From: Afipia sp. P52-10
Lineage (GTDB): Bacteria > Pseudomonadota > Alphaproteobacteria > Rhizobiales > Xanthobacteraceae
Direction: 5' to 3'
Assembly: GCF_000516555.1 (NCBI RefSeq)
Contig: NZ_AZSJ01000003.1
Coordinates: 889,001-953,000 of the forward strand
Length of the DNA: 64,000 bases
Position numbers and translations under genes: made by a program
Shown: piece by piece, positions 62,895-64,000 of the stretch
Position numbering within the stretch: the stretch's first letter is position 1
Layout: the number at the start of each line of letters is the position of its first letter
Notes under the pieces: model-generated
What the model was told of the DNA's origin: nothing
Databases searched by the model: none
What the model saw: only the letters and a program-made list of their open reading frames with translations

Positions 62895-64000
62895 ATGGCA
62901 TACGATGCCGACGTGATCGTCGTGGGTGCAGGACTCGCAGGGCTCGTCGCGGCGACGGAGATCGCCGACGCTGGCAAGCGGGTGATCATTGTTGATCAGG
63001 AAGGAGAGCAGAATCTGGGCGGCCAGGCTTTCTGGTCGTTCGGCGGCCTGTTCCTTGTGGATACTCCCGAACAACGTCGGCTCGGCATCAAGGATTCTTA
63101 CGATCTAGCTCTGCAGGATTGGCATGGCGCAGCGGGGTTCGACCGCGCCGACGATCATTGGCCGCGAAGATGGGCCGACGCCTACGTTGCGTTCGCCGCC
63201 GGCGAGAAGCGCGGCTGGCTGCGGGCCATGGGCCATCGCATCTTTCCGGTGGTCGGCTGGGCGGAACGCGGCGGCACCGACGCGATGGGCCACGGCAACT
63301 CGGTTCCGCGCTTTCATGTGAGCTGGGGAACCGGCCCCGGCGTGGTCGAGCCGTTCGAACGGCGCGCGCGCGAAGCTGAGGCGAAAGGCTTGCTCACGTT
63401 CAAGTTCCGGCACCGCGCCGATGCGCTGACCGTCACCGGCGGCCATATCGACGGCGTGTCCGGCGCGATCCTCGAGCCGTCGTCGGAGCCGCGCGGCGTC
63501 AGTTCCTCACGCGACGCCGCCGGCGCGTTCGCCTTGCGGGCGCAGGCGGTGATCGTGGCGAGCGGCGGCATCGGCGGCAACCACGATCTCGTCCGGCAGA
63601 ACTGGCCGAAGCGGCTCGGCACGCCGCCGACGCGGATGGTGACCGGCGTGCCCGCCCATGTGGACGGCCGCATGCTCGGCATCAGCGAGGCAGCCGGCGC
63701 GCGGCTGATCAACCGCGATCGCATGTGGCATTATGTCGAAGGCCTGCAGAACTGGAATCCGATCTGGCCCGGCCACGGCATCCGCATCCTGCCCGGGCCC
63801 TCATCCATGTGGTTCGACGCGACCGGCAAGCGCCTGCCCGCGCCGCTCTATCCCGGCTACGACACGCTCGGCCAGCTCCAGCACATCATGGCGACCGGCT
63901 ATGACTACTCCTGGTTCGTGCTGACCCAGAGCATCATCAAGAAGGAGTTCGCTCTGTCCGGCTCCGAACAGAACCCGGACCTGACCTCGAAGAGCTGGCG
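62895..64000 (+). CDS. FAD-binding dehydrogenase (partial, runs off the window)
   Basis: 368 codons from the ATG at 62895 to the window end; the C-terminal third or so is missing. The N-terminal dinucleotide fold is DADVIVVGAGLAGLVAATE, with VIIVDQEGEQNLGGQAFWSF forming the FAD-contact region. Later VIVASGGIGGNHDLVRQNWP is typical of COG3573-type FAD-binding dehydrogenases, relatives of fumarate reductase flavoprotein and ketosteroid dehydrogenases. Substrate is unknown. TTGACA at 62778-62783 may be part of its promoter, but no good -10 box lies at proper spacing. Confidence 0.9.
   Translation, partial: MAYDADVIVVGAGLAGLVAATEIADAGKRVIIVDQEGEQNLGGQAFWSFGGLFLVDTPEQRRLGIKDSYDLALQDWHGAAGFDRADDHWPRRWADAYVAFAAGEKRGWLRAMGHRIFPVVGWAERGGTDAMGHGNSVPRFHVSWGTGPGVVEPFERRAREAEAKGLLTFKFRHRADALTVTGGHIDGVSGAILEPSSEPRGVSSSRDAAGAFALRAQAVIVASGGIGGNHDLVRQNWPKRLGTPPTRMVTGVPAHVDGRMLGISEAAGARLINRDRMWHYVEGLQNWNPIWPGHGIRILPGPSSMWFDATGKRLPAPLYPGYDTLGQLQHIMATGYDYSWFVLTQSIIKKEFALSGSEQNPDLTSKSW

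Overview
The window comes from a high-GC alphaproteobacterial chromosome, most likely of the Nitrobacteraceae (Bradyrhizobium, Rhodopseudomonas, Afipia and relatives). Support comes from a 5-aminolevulinate synthase (C4 haem route), an F0 ATP synthase operon with no F1 genes beside it, a class I lysyl-tRNA synthetase, a complete aa3 oxidase locus with CoxF, a PodJ-like polar protein, and dense short palindromic intergenic repeats of the kind usual in these genomes. No rRNA, tRNA, prophage, transposase gene or CRISPR array was found. Most of the window is ordinary housekeeping sequence. The taxonomic call rests on recognition, not on a database search.

Layout. 0-8 kb: end of hemA, a convergent FixJ-like regulator, a very large SSS-type hybrid histidine kinase, a repeat-rich gap, a NarL/LuxR-type regulator that is its plausible partner, YjbQ, a coiled-coil envelope protein and a DsbA/GST-kappa-like isomerase. 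8.3-11.1 kb: atpI-atpB-atpE-b'-b (F0). 11.2-16.5 kb: a small ORF, a lipoprotein, a GNAT acetyltransferase, an M16 peptidase and thrC, with several repeat elements. 16.6-23.1 kb: the minus-strand cytochrome oxidase operon ctaC-ctaD-ctaB-coxF-ctaG-ctaE-DUF983-surf1. 23.7-31.7 kb: IalB-like protein, TldD, a nucleotidyltransferase, the DUF6644/DUF6152 pair, a PAN-domain secreted protein, gshA, and a divergent MarR/glutathione transferase pair with a clear operator candidate. 32-39 kb: a fatty acid beta-oxidation cluster (fadB, thiolase, two acyl-CoA dehydrogenases) with a GFA-type zinc protein. 39.5-45 kb: PodJ/Sel1 protein, TauE/SafE permease and TIGR02186 protein.

45-54.6 kb holds the 'ligase-associated DNA damage response' set (PdeM phosphoesterase, Lhr-like helicase, MBL exonuclease, ATP-dependent ligase) with a TPR-methyltransferase between its two divergent halves, then DUF6460, an MBL hydrolase and a MATE exporter. 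54.7-64 kb holds pyrD with DUF952, a LexA-fold S24 regulator, lysS, a Pr6Pr membrane protein, an orphan solute-binding protein, a Sco copper chaperone, a periplasmic ClpP-like protein and the start of an FAD-binding dehydrogenase running off the end.

The signals least explained by gene calls are regulatory or structural. They are: four families of intergenic palindromes, some nested and some supplying stop codons; a MITE-like palindrome that forms the stop codon of the M16 peptidase gene; a hairpin with T-tract between atpE and the b' gene; a 17-bp tandem repeat before the podJ-like gene; and a perfect palindrome on the gst promoter. I did not find a clearly new multi-gene system; the ligase-associated cluster is the nearest to a little-characterised one.
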